The position numbers were made by a program, and so were the translations under genes. A stretch of 6,069 bases of DNA. It comes from Actinomycetota bacterium (lineage in GTDB: Bacteria > Actinomycetota > Actinomycetes > Propionibacteriales > Nocardioidaceae). The stretch spans positions 1 to 6,069 of the forward strand of contig WLIH01000183.1 of assembly GCA_009702305.1 (NCBI GenBank), read 5' to 3'. Position 1 is the stretch's first letter; each line of letters opens with the position of its first letter. Below the pieces are notes generated by a model. It saw only the letters and a program-made list of their open reading frames with translations. It made no database searches and had not been told where the DNA came from. Below, in pieces: positions 1 through 5,604 of this stretch.

Positions 1-967
1 CGCGCTCCTCGAGCTGGCGGATCGTGCGGATGACGGCCTGCTGGGCCTCCTCGACCTGCGTCAGGCGCACCGGCCCGAGCAGCTCGATCTCCTCGACCAG
101 ACCCTCGGCGGCGCGCGCCGACAGGTTGGCGGTGATCTTGTCGCGCACGGCGTCCTTGACGCCCTTGAGAGCGAGGGCGAGCTGGGCCATGTCGACCTGA
201 CGCAGCACCTGCTGGATCGAGCGGTCGTCGAGGGTGACGACGTCCTCGAACATGAACATCCGGCTCTTCACCTCGTCGGCCAGCGCCGGGTCGAGCGACT
301 CGAGGCCTTCGACGATCTGACGCTCGGTGGAGCGGTCGGAGGAGTTGATGATGCTGACGAGCGGGTCGAGGCCGCCGACGCGCGACATCTCCGTCGGCTG
401 GAGCATCGAGGAGAGCTTGCGCTCCAGCGTGGCCTCGACCGAGCGGACGATGTCGGGCGAGGTGCGGTCCATGACGGCGATCCGGTGAGCGACCTGGGCC
501 TGCTGCTCCGGCGGCAGGCCGGAGAGCAGCAGGGCGGCCTTGTCCGCCGTCATGTGGGCCAGCACCAGTGCGATCACCTGGGGGTGCTCGTCGACGATGA
601 AGGACCGCAGCTGGGCCGGGTCGGCCTGGTGCAGGAACTGGAAGGGCATCTGGATGGCGGCTGCGTGCAGCCGCTCGATGATCTGGGCCGCGCGCTCGCT
701 GCCCATCGACTGCTCGAGCACCTGCTGCGCGAACGCCAGACCGCCGCGCGAGATGTGCTCCCGGGCGAGCATCAGGTCGCGGAACTCGGTGAGCACGCTG
801 TCGGACTCGGCCGCGGTGATCGACTCGAGCCGGGCGATCTCGCCCGTGATCGCCTCGACCTCGTTCTCGTTGAGGTGGCTCAGCACGGTGGCGGCCCGGG
901 TCTTGCCCATCTGGACGAGGAGCACGGCGGCCTTGCGGGCGCCCGCCCCGGTCAGGGTCGTCGGCAT
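1..967 (-). CDS. fliG: Flagellar motor switch protein FliG (3' end cut by window edge)
   Basis: FliG sits on the cytoplasmic face of the MS ring, binds FliF through its N-terminal domain and carries the charged residues that interact with the stator to make torque. I translated 322 codons from ATG at 967; the frame stays open to base 1. Visible landmarks are the EHPQ motif at residues 127-130, a Gly-Gly linker at 198-199, and the MFxF motif at 237-240 followed by a DDRSIQ segment. By alignment from memory with E. coli FliG, the torque residues are K268, R285, E292, E293 and R301, so the two aspartates of E. coli (D288, D289) are glutamates here and all charges are kept. The family is usually about 330-340 residues, so only the last 10-20 are missing. 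The start lies 4 bases after the fliF stop, with a GGAG Shine-Dalgarno 8 bases upstream inside fliF, which indicates translational coupling. Confidence 0.96.
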   Translation of the reverse strand, partial: MPTTLTGAGARKAAVLLVQMGKTRAATVLSHLNENEVEAITGEIARLESITAAESDSVLTEFRDLMLAREHISRGGLAFAQQVLEQSMGSERAAQIIERLHAAAIQMPFQFLHQADPAQLRSFIVDEHPQVIALVLAHMTADKAALLLSGLPPEQQAQVAHRIAVMDRTSPDIVRSVEATLERKLSSMLQPTEMSRVGGLDPLVSIINSSDRSTERQIVEGLESLDPALADEVKSRMFMFEDVVTLDDRSIQQVLRQVDMAQLALALKGVKDAVRDKITANLSARAAEGLVEEIELLGPVRLTQVEEAQQAVIRTIRQLEER

Positions 968-971
968 GTCG

Positions 972-2561
972 TCAGCTCCGTTCCGTCAGCCAGCCGCGCA
1001 GCAGCGCGGCGACATCCTCGGGCTGGCGCTCGATGAGGGCGTTGAGCTCGTCGCGCACCCCGTCCTCCTGGGAGCGCTCCGCCTGCTCGAGCGCGAGGGT
1101 CGAGCCGGGGCCTTCGATCGACTGCCGCGCAGCGGTCTCCTGGCGCAGCTGCTCGACGACGTACGTCGTCGCCTGCTCGCGCTGCTTGGCGCGACGGCGG
1201 CCCTTGAGCATCGCGAGCAGCAGGATCAGGAGCAGCACGCCGCCGAGACCCGCCTTGCGGATCAGGTCGTTGCGGGCGCCGGTCGCGTCGGCCGCCTTGG
1301 CAGCCTCGATCTCCTTCGCCGCTGCCGCCTCCGCGGTGCGGTCGAAGGGCATCGTGACCACGCTCATCGTGTCGCCGCGCTTCTCGTCGATGCCGATGGT
1401 GTCGGCGACCAGGTTGCGGATGTCAGCCGTCGAGATCGCCTTGGTGGTGGCCGAGTCGAGCACGACGCCGACGCTGAGGGTCTTGATCCCGCCCGGTGCG
1501 GTCTCGCTGCGCACGACCTCGCTGCCGACCGCACGATCGGCGGTCGTCTGCTTCTTGACGTAGGAGTTGTCCCCGACCGTCGTGGTGCTGCCCGAGTCCA
1601 TCTGGCCGTCGGGGCCGACGACGCCGCCTGCTCCCGAGGCGGCGCCGGCGTCGGGGCCCGTGTAGGTCTCGGACGCCTCGCTCGAGGACACGACCGGGTT
1701 CTCGTCGTCGGGCGTGTAGCGGGTGGTCTCGGTGACCGACTTGGCGAAGTCGAGCACCGGGGTGACCTCGACGGTGGAGTTGCCGACACCGACGACGCGG
1801 TCGAGCATCGCCTGCAGGCGGTGCTGCAGGTCGTTGCGCACGGCCTCCACCTCCTGGTCGCGCGACGTCGCGTCGCTGCCCGAGCCGTCGTCGTTCGACA
1901 GCACCTGGCCGGCGGAGTCCGCGACCGTCACGTTGGCCGGGTCGAGTCCGTCGACGCCCGAGGCGACCAGGTGCACGATCGCCTGCACCTGGGAGGCGGT
2001 CAGGGTCGTGCCGGCCTGCGGCGCGACCAGCACCGATGCCGTCGTCGGGTCCTGGGCGTCGGTGAAGGGCACCTTCTCCGGCACGGCGAGGTGGACGACC
2101 GCGGTGTCGACGCCGTCGATCTGCTCGATCGTCGTCTCCAGCTCGCCCTCGATCGCCCGCTTGATCGTGATCGCCTCCTGGCGATCCGATGTCATCAGGC
2201 TCTGACCGTCGAGCAGGCTGTAGCCGCCCGCATCGCCGCTGTCGGAGGGCAGGCCCTCGCCGGCCAGGTCGATGCGCGCCTGGTAGACGGCGTCCTTCGG
2301 GACCATCACGGTGTTGCCGCCGTCGGCCAGCTCGTAGGGCACGCCCGTGGCGTCGAGCTCCTGCACGACCGCCGACGCGTCGGAGGCCGAGAGGTTGGAG
2401 AAGAGCGGCGAGTAGCTGGGCGTCGAGGCCCACCGGAACACCATGAAGCCGCCGAGCAGCAGCGCGGCCGTGCCGATGATGGCGATGACCTTCTGGCCGG
2501 GAGCAAAGGCGGCGAACGTCTGGCGGTAGCCCGCCAGGGTGCGCGTGATCGTGTCCTTCAT
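972..2561 (-). CDS. fliF: Flagellar MS-ring protein FliF
   Basis: FliF forms the membrane MS ring on which the rod, export apparatus and switch are assembled. The 529-residue product is close to the usual 530-570. A cytoplasmic N-terminus precedes a first membrane helix at about residues 24-42. The family's PLF-type motif follows at 52-54 (SPLFSNL), then the ring-building domains; the stretch from about 85 to 215 contains the conserved segments GEGLP, DRQEA, KRAIEGELETTI and VHLAVPE. A Ser/Gly/Asp-rich, probably disordered extracytoplasmic segment spans about 285-345. A second membrane helix lies at about 438-453, followed by a basic GRRRAKQR stop-transfer stretch. The last 30 residues (DELNALIERQPEDVAALLRGWL) match the helix that binds FliG, whose gene is next. 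The ATG at 2561 shares one base with the fliE stop (TGATG), a tight coupling typical of this operon. Confidence 0.97.
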   Translation of the reverse strand: MKDTITRTLAGYRQTFAAFAPGQKVIAIIGTAALLLGGFMVFRWASTPSYSPLFSNLSASDASAVVQELDATGVPYELADGGNTVMVPKDAVYQARIDLAGEGLPSDSGDAGGYSLLDGQSLMTSDRQEAITIKRAIEGELETTIEQIDGVDTAVVHLAVPEKVPFTDAQDPTTASVLVAPQAGTTLTASQVQAIVHLVASGVDGLDPANVTVADSAGQVLSNDDGSGSDATSRDQEVEAVRNDLQHRLQAMLDRVVGVGNSTVEVTPVLDFAKSVTETTRYTPDDENPVVSSSEASETYTGPDAGAASGAGGVVGPDGQMDSGSTTTVGDNSYVKKQTTADRAVGSEVVRSETAPGGIKTLSVGVVLDSATTKAISTADIRNLVADTIGIDEKRGDTMSVVTMPFDRTAEAAAAKEIEAAKAADATGARNDLIRKAGLGGVLLLILLLAMLKGRRRAKQREQATTYVVEQLRQETAARQSIEGPGSTLALEQAERSQEDGVRDELNALIERQPEDVAALLRGWLTERS

Positions 2562-2896
2562 CAGACCTGCATCCGCATGATCTCGGTGAACGCCTCGACC
2601 GCCTTGTTACGCACGGCCACCGTCACCTGGGTGGTCACCGCGGCCTGCGTCGCGGCGATGGTGTAGTCGTGGAGGTTCTCCAGCTGGCCCGTGGCGGCCT
2701 GGACCGCGAGGTTGTCGCTGGTGCGCTGGACGCCGTCGAGCTTCTCGAGGCCGTCGAGCACCATGTCGCCGAAGCCGGGGCCGGAGGAGCCGCCGACTCG
2801 CTGGGCACTGCCCGCGGCCGGGGTCGAGCTGACCGTCGGCGCGACGTACGGCGTGAAGCCGGCGCCGCTCAGGGCCTCGATGCCGCCGATGCTCAT
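2561..2896 (-). CDS. fliE: Flagellar hook-basal body complex protein FliE
   Basis: FliE is a small exported protein that joins the MS ring to the proximal rod and is needed early for export of other rod parts. The 111-residue product is near the usual 100-110. The N-terminal 40 residues are a Gly/Ser/Pro-rich variable stretch. The conserved part starts at about residue 41 ([16 protein letters not shown]), continues through [11 protein letters not shown] at 75-85 and ends in [17 protein letters not shown], the family's strongest signature. I chose ATG at 2896 because it overlaps the flgC stop as ATGA and gives the normal length. The same frame stays open far upstream, but that stretch is Arg/Pro-rich and antisense-like in composition. 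The Shine-Dalgarno (GGCGGA) is weak, consistent with reinitiation after flgC. Confidence 0.95.
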   Translation of the reverse strand: MSIGGIEALSGAGFTPYVAPTVSSTPAAGSAQRVGGSSGPGFGDMVLDGLEKLDGVQRTSDNLAVQAATGQLENLHDYTIAATQAAVTTQVTVAVRNKAVEAFTEIMRMQV

Positions 2897-3288
2897 GAGC
2901 GTCCGCCGATCCCGATGGCCGTGCTGTAGGTGTCCTGGGCGAACTTGGTGACCTGGGCCGAGGCCTGGAAGCCGCGCTGCGCCATGATCAGCTCGCTCAT
3001 CTGCGCGGCCATGTCGATGGCGGGTGCGCGGACGTAGCCCTCGGCGTCGGCGAGCGGGTTGTCCGGGTCGTGGACCAGCATTCCCTCCGGGTCGGACACC
3101 GCGATGCCCGCGACCTCGACCCCGCCGTCGGGACGGGCGCCCGCCACGACCATCTGGGCCTGGAACGCCGTCTGCGACGTCGCCACGACCGTGTTGGCGT
3201 TGGCGATGTTGCTGGCCAGGGCGTCGAGCCAGGTCTGGTGCATGCCGAGCCCGGATCCGGCGATGTTGAGCGCGTCGAAGGCTCCCAT
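2893..3288 (-). CDS. flgC: Flagellar proximal rod protein FlgC
   Basis: FlgC is a structural subunit of the proximal rod, exported by the flagellar type III system without a cleaved signal peptide. The 131-residue product compares with 134 in E. coli. The N-terminus carries the rod/hook family motif (SG at 12-13, then [13 protein letters not shown] at 21-33). The middle has the FlgC-type segment around [16 protein letters not shown] at 74-89. The C-terminal helix from about 92 ([22 protein letters not shown]) is the matching coiled-coil half that packs against the N-terminal helix in the rod. The start at 3288 shares one base with the flgB stop (TGATG) and has an AGGTG Shine-Dalgarno just upstream. 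The frame is open well beyond 3288, but the upstream translation has no flagellar features and overlaps flgB. Confidence 0.96.
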   Translation of the reverse strand: MGAFDALNIAGSGLGMHQTWLDALASNIANANTVVATSQTAFQAQMVVAGARPDGGVEVAGIAVSDPEGMLVHDPDNPLADAEGYVRAPAIDMAAQMSELIMAQRGFQASAQVTKFAQDTYSTAIGIGGRS

Positions 3289-3662
3289 CACGCACCTGCC
3301 GCGGTGCGGATGAGGTCGAAGCGGTCGGTGACCGCACGCGCGACCATCTGGTACTGGAACTGCGACTGCATCGCCGCCAGCGTCTCCTTGCGCAGGTCGA
3401 CGTTGTTGCCGTTCGGGCCGACCGGGGTGTCGGTCGGCAGCAGGTTCGCGCCGGCGCCGGCCAGCGCGTCGCCGACGCTCTCGCCGCCGCTGATCGCGGA
3501 GCGCAGAGCGCTCTCGAAGTCGACCGACGTCGCCCGGAAGTCCGGGGTGTCGATGTTGGCGATGTTGTCGGCGATGGTGCGCTGCCGCAGCGACAGGCCG
3601 TCGAGAGCGAAGCTCAGGACCGACGACACCGGGTCGCTGGCTGCGTAGATGGGTACGGACAC
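3288..3662 (-). CDS. flgB: Flagellar proximal rod protein FlgB
   Basis: FlgB is a proximal rod subunit that together with FliE and FlgC links the MS ring to the distal rod. The 124-residue product is slightly shorter than E. coli FlgB (138). The N-terminal helix contains the family motif [22 protein letters not shown] at about residues 23-44, followed by [10 protein letters not shown] short Gly/Ala-rich hinge at about 59-75 leads into the usual NNVDLRKE segment at 86-92 and the C-terminal helix ([21 protein letters not shown]). The start codon is GTG at 3662: a GGGAGG Shine-Dalgarno lies 8 bases upstream and no ATG in frame fits the family N-terminus. It is the first gene of the flgB-flgC-fliE-fliF-fliG operon and follows a 222-base intergenic region with a promoter candidate. 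Confidence 0.95.
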   Translation of the reverse strand: MSVPIYAASDPVSSVLSFALDGLSLRQRTIADNIANIDTPDFRATSVDFESALRSAISGGESVGDALAGAGANLLPTDTPVGPNGNNVDLRKETLAAMQSQFQYQMVARAVTDRFDLIRTAAGA

Positions 3663-3670
3663 GGCAGGTT

Positions 3671-3676
3671 CCTCCC
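3671..3676 (-). promoter_or_regulatory. Shine-Dalgarno site of flgB
   Basis: The minus strand reads GGGAGG here (GGGAGGA with the next base), ending 8 bases before the GTG at 3662. It is among the strongest ribosome binding sites in the window and decides the non-ATG start of flgB, which unlike the downstream genes cannot depend on translational coupling. Confidence 0.85.
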
Positions 3677-3711
3677 GCGAAGTGCGAGTGTTGCCGGTCC
3701 GTCGGCGATGT

Positions 3712-3728
3712 CGAGCAGTCCCTGCTCG
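3712..3728 (-). repeat. 7-bp inverted repeat at the predicted flgB transcript start
   Basis: The minus strand reads CGAGCAG-GGA-CTGCTCG, a perfect 7-bp stem with a 3-base loop. The stem starts 7 bases past the promoter's GCCGATGA element, so in the mRNA it would be at or next to the 5' end. It could be a 5' stabilising stem-loop, or a protein-binding palindrome over +1. A chance hairpin is possible in such G+C-rich DNA. The repeat itself is seen; its role is inference. Confidence 0.5.
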
Positions 3729-3734
3729 GGCGAC

Positions 3735-3762
3735 TCATCGGCCTGCCGCGGGCCCACCTGAG
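3735..3762 (-). promoter_or_regulatory. Candidate FliA/WhiG-type flagellar promoter for flgB operon
   Basis: On the minus strand CTCA (3762-3759) is followed by 16 bases and then GCCGATGA (3742-3735). The classical flagellar sigma factor (FliA, sigma-28, SigD, WhiG group) recognises TAAA-N15-GCCGATAA, and from memory actinobacterial flagellar promoters follow a CTCA-N15-17-GCCGAA pattern, which this fits except for the last base of the -10 hexamer. A transcript would start near 3729, leaving a leader of about 65 bases before flgB. The site lies in the only sizeable intergenic gap of the window, points at an operon start, and is downstream of a terminator. No start-site data are available here. 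Confidence 0.68.
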
Positions 3763-3769
3763 CCAAATC

Positions 3770-3817
3770 CGCGACCCGGCCCAAGTTTCGCGACCCGACC
3801 CCGTGACCCGTCGCGAA
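3770..3817. repeat. Spaced GTCGCG repeats upstream of the flgB promoter
   Basis: On the plus strand cgcgacccg occurs at 3770-3778 and again at 3789-3797, 19 bases apart. An inverted copy follows: ttcgcgac at 3787-3794 and gtcgcgaa at 3810-3817 form a perfect 8-bp inverted repeat with a 15-base spacer. The three CGCGAC/GTCGCG cores therefore begin at 3770, 3789 and 3810, close to two helical turns apart, and the nearest is about 8 bases upstream of the promoter's -35. This could be a regulator binding array. The cores are short and CG-rich, so chance recurrence is a serious alternative. Confidence 0.4.
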
Positions 3818-3831
3818 TGCACACGCAGACA

Positions 3832-3867
3832 GAGGTGAGCCGTCGCACGTTTGCGACGGCTCACCTC
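3832..3867 (-). terminator. Intrinsic terminator-like stem-loop ending the chemotaxis operon
   Basis: Bases 3832-3847 and 3852-3867 are perfect reverse complements: a 16-bp uninterrupted stem with a 4-base loop (AACG on the minus strand). It begins 17 bases past the stop codon of the 162-residue gene. On the minus strand it is followed by TCTGCGTGTGCATT, only mildly T-rich, as is common for terminators in high-G+C Gram-positive bacteria. No T run follows on the plus strand either, so direction is taken from the gene position. It separates the chemotaxis genes from the rod operon and implies that flgB needs its own promoter. Confidence 0.85.
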
Positions 3868-3884
3868 CGGTGGTCAGGCGAGGC

Positions 3885-4373
3885 TCAGCAGAGGACGATC
3901 GCGATCCGGCCGGAGCCGTAGCCGGCGACGTCGACGACGAGGTCCTCGCGACGTCCCAGGATCTGGGTGCGGGCGCGGGCGTCGGCGGGCAGCACGTCGC
4001 CGGCCAGCGCGGAGCTGTACAGGCGCAGGTGCGCGGCACCCGGGGCGTTGAAGGTCGAGGCCAGCACGTTGAAGACCTCCTGGAGCGCCTCGCCCATCGA
4101 CGGCGAGAGGCGCGACTCCTCGATGGCGGCCTTCGCCTGGGCGAGCGGCACCAGGGCGAGCGCCGAGCCGGCGTACGCCGACAGGGGCAGGTCGAGCGCG
4201 ACCACGGCCCGCACGACCAACGTGTCGTCGACGTACGACGCGACACTGGCGGGGTAGTAGGCGCTGACGGCGAACGGCGGCCCCGGACGCATCGATACGT
4301 CCTTGTCGAGCAGGTCGGTGAACAGGTCACGGACCTCCTTGGGCGCCGGCAGGTGGGTGGTGAGCGTCGTCAT
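3885..4373 (-). CDS. Divergent CheC/CheX-fold protein, hypothetical
   Basis: I do not recognise this 162-residue protein by name. It has no signal peptide or membrane helix. Residues 95-109 (EALQEVFNVLASTFN) carry an E-x-x-N pattern (E99, N102) resembling the catalytic motif of CheC/CheX/FliY phosphatases and aligning by eye with DALGELVNVIGGN of the CheX encoded just upstream. The order of predicted elements also agrees: a strand pair (TLVVRAVVALDLP, GSALALVPL), a helix, the motif helix, a strand (HLRLYSS) and a closing strand pair (DLVVDVAGYGSGRIAIVLC) like the end of CheX. CheX's second asparagine, five residues after the first, is a threonine here (T107). It could dephosphorylate a receiver, probably the CheY encoded before it, or be an inactive binding relative. 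It starts 11 bases after that gene with an AGAGGT Shine-Dalgarno, and is last in the operon before the stem-loop. Confidence 0.75.
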   Translation of the reverse strand: MTTLTTHLPAPKEVRDLFTDLLDKDVSMRPGPPFAVSAYYPASVASYVDDTLVVRAVVALDLPLSAYAGSALALVPLAQAKAAIEESRLSPSMGEALQEVFNVLASTFNAPGAAHLRLYSSALAGDVLPADARARTQILGRREDLVVDVAGYGSGRIAIVLC

Positions 4374-4384
4374 CGTGGGACCTC

Positions 4385-4750
4385 TCAGCGGACCAGCACC
4401 GCCGAGAGGACCTCCTCGAAGGCCTCCGGGGTGAACGGCTTGGCGATCAGGAACAGGGCGCCCGACGCGGTCGCGCGCGCCCGCATGTCCTCGGAGCCCT
4501 CGGAGGTGACGAACCCGAACGGGACCGTCGAGCCACCGGCGCGCAGGGCGTCGAGGAACTCGATCCCCGTCATCTCGGGCATGTTCCAGTCCGAGAGCAC
4601 GAGGTCGGGCGACTCGGCGCGCACCACGCTCAACCCCTCGAGACCGTGCTCGGCCTCGACGATGTCGTGGCCGCCGAAGCCGGCCTGACGCAGGGTGCGG
4701 ATGACGATCTGGCGCATCACCCGCGAGTCGTCGACGACGAGGATCTTCAT
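4385..4750 (-). CDS. CheY-like response regulator, second copy (Y2)
   Basis: A stand-alone receiver domain of 121 residues with no output domain. The phosphorylation site is complete: acidic pair D7-D8, phospho-acceptor D54 in SDWNMP, T82 and K104 in AKPFTP. N56 and E84 match the residues that in E. coli CheY (N59, E89) surround the phosphate and influence dephosphorylation. The position of E. coli Y106, the switch tyrosine three residues before the lysine, is leucine (L101), with F100 next to it, so its signalling surface differs from a classical motor-binding CheY. The ATG at 4750 overlaps the cheX stop as ATGA and has AAGGAG 7 bases upstream; an open frame continues further but lies antisense-like over cheX. 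It may be a phosphate sink, or serve another partner such as the CheX-like protein encoded after it. Confidence 0.92.
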   Translation of the reverse strand: MKILVVDDSRVMRQIVIRTLRQAGFGGHDIVEAEHGLEGLSVVRAESPDLVLSDWNMPEMTGIEFLDALRAGGSTVPFGFVTSEGSEDMRARATASGALFLIAKPFTPEAFEEVLSAVLVR

Positions 4751-5220
4751 CGGTGCTCTCCTTCGGCGCGCGGGACGCACACGGTGACCCGCAGCGGGTC
4801 GCCGCTCCAGGTCAGGTCGACCCGGCAGGCCTCCTCCAGGTGCGAGGTGGTCGAGATCGCGCCCTGGGCGACCAGCGGCAGCGACAAGGTGCTCGGTCCG
4901 GCCATCAGGCTCTTCACGTTGCCGCCGATCACGTTGACCAGCTCGCCGAGGGCGTCGGTGAGGTCCTCGGAGCTGCTCTCGTCGTCGGCGATGCCGAGCA
5001 TCCGCCCGGTCATCGTGCGGGAGAGCCGGTCGCCGAGGGTCACGAGGACCATCGCCTCCCACGCCCCGGTCACGGTCACCGCGGCGGTCCAGCCCTCGAT
5101 CGGACCGGGCTGCGGTTCGAACGCGGGGAGGATCGGCTCGTCGGAGCCGAGGAAGGTCGTCCAGACCTCCTCCACCACGGCGTACACGTCGTCCAGCGAC
5201 GGCTCCTCGACGGCGATCAT
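4747..5220 (-). CDS. cheX: Chemotaxis phosphatase CheX
   Basis: CheX removes phosphate from CheY-P in bacteria that lack CheZ, usually as a dimer in the cytoplasm. The product has 157 residues, typical of the family. The catalytic helix is seen at about 86-105: DLTDALGELVNVIGGNVKSL, with the E-x-x-N pair at E93 and N96 and a further asparagine at N101. Strands before (WTAAVTVTG, AMVLVTLGD) and after (DLTWSGDPLRVTVCV) suit the CheC/CheX alpha/beta fold. Its start overlaps the stop of the preceding cheY as ATGA, and an AAGGAGGT site at 5234-5227 lies 6 bases before the ATG. It lies between two receiver genes, so either or both CheY proteins are likely substrates. A CheC-type assignment is less likely because only one catalytic motif is present. 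Confidence 0.88.
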   Translation of the reverse strand: MIAVEEPSLDDVYAVVEEVWTTFLGSDEPILPAFEPQPGPIEGWTAAVTVTGAWEAMVLVTLGDRLSRTMTGRMLGIADDESSSEDLTDALGELVNVIGGNVKSLMAGPSTLSLPLVAQGAISTTSHLEEACRVDLTWSGDPLRVTVCVPRAEGEHR

Positions 5221-5600
5221 GCGGGCACCTCCTTGACAGCGAGCCCGAGCAGCTCGAGCTTCTCGACGATGGCGTCAGGGGTGAACGGCTTGATGACGTA
5301 CTCGTGGGCGCCGGCGGCGAGTGCGCGCACGATCTGGCCGTGCTCGCTCTCCGTGGTCACCATCATCAGCGTGAGGTTGCGCCAGCGCGGGTCGGCCCGC
5401 ACCCGGGTCACGAAGGTGTAGCCGTCCATGAGCGGCATGTTCCAGTCGATGAGGCACAGCTCGGGCTGCAGGCCGCCCTCGAGCAGGTCGAGGGCCTCCT
5501 GGCCGTTGCCGGCCTCGCTCGTCTCGAAGCCGAGCTCGGTGACGATCCGGCGCAGGATGGATCGCATCGTGCGGGAGTCGTCGATGATCAACGCGTGCAT
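5217..5600 (-). CDS. cheY: Chemotaxis response regulator CheY (Y1)
   Basis: A 127-residue stand-alone receiver domain. All active-site residues are visible: acidic pair D7-D8, phospho-acceptor D52 in IDWNMP, T82 and K104 in IKPFTP, with N54 and E84 as in E. coli CheY (N59, E89). Unlike the second copy, it keeps the switch tyrosine (Y101, equivalent to E. coli Y106) in HEYVIKPF, so it is the better candidate for the CheY that binds the flagellar switch when phosphorylated by CheA. CheA itself is not encoded in this window. ATG at 5600 was chosen because the receiver fold starts there (MHALIIDDSR) and an AGGAG lies 9 bases upstream; the frame is open further but overlaps cheR. It begins 4 bases after the cheR stop and its own stop overlaps the cheX start. 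Confidence 0.93.
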   Translation of the reverse strand: MHALIIDDSRTMRSILRRIVTELGFETSEAGNGQEALDLLEGGLQPELCLIDWNMPLMDGYTFVTRVRADPRWRNLTLMMVTTESEHGQIVRALAAGAHEYVIKPFTPDAIVEKLELLGLAVKEVPA

Positions 5601-5604
5601 CTGG

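Noticed and set aside
285..345. The Ser/Gly/Asp-rich stretch of FliF (protein residues 285-345) considered as a sign of insertion or frameshift.
   Set aside because: A poorly conserved, flexible extracytoplasmic segment in this part of FliF is normal, the frame is continuous and the flanking domains align as expected. The coordinates given are residue numbers.
540..2666. A 708-codon open frame on the plus strand.
   Set aside because: It is the antisense shadow of fliF plus parts of fliG and fliE. High G+C leaves few stop codons opposite codons with G/C third positions; the translation is rich in Arg, Ala, Gly and His-Asp runs and shows no domain, while the minus strand encodes unmistakable flagellar proteins.
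2897..3337. Upstream extension of the fliE frame, giving 258 residues.
   Set aside because: The extra residues are Arg/Pro-rich, overlap the whole of flgC and have no family match. The ATG at 2896 overlaps the flgC stop and gives normal FliE length.
3289..3864. Upstream extension of the flgC frame, giving 323 residues.
   Set aside because: It overlaps flgB in another frame and crosses the promoter region. FlgC's N-terminal motif begins right after the ATG at 3288.
3614..4330. A 238-codon minus-strand frame over the CheX-like gene and the intergenic region.
   Set aside because: The translation is Arg/Ser/Thr/Pro-rich, out of frame with a gene that has a good Shine-Dalgarno and a plausible fold, and it would run through the terminator and the promoter.
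4753..5421. A 222-codon plus-strand frame opposite cheX and cheY.
   Set aside because: Antisense shadow with His/Arg/Gly-rich composition. The opposite strand has complete receiver and phosphatase motifs.
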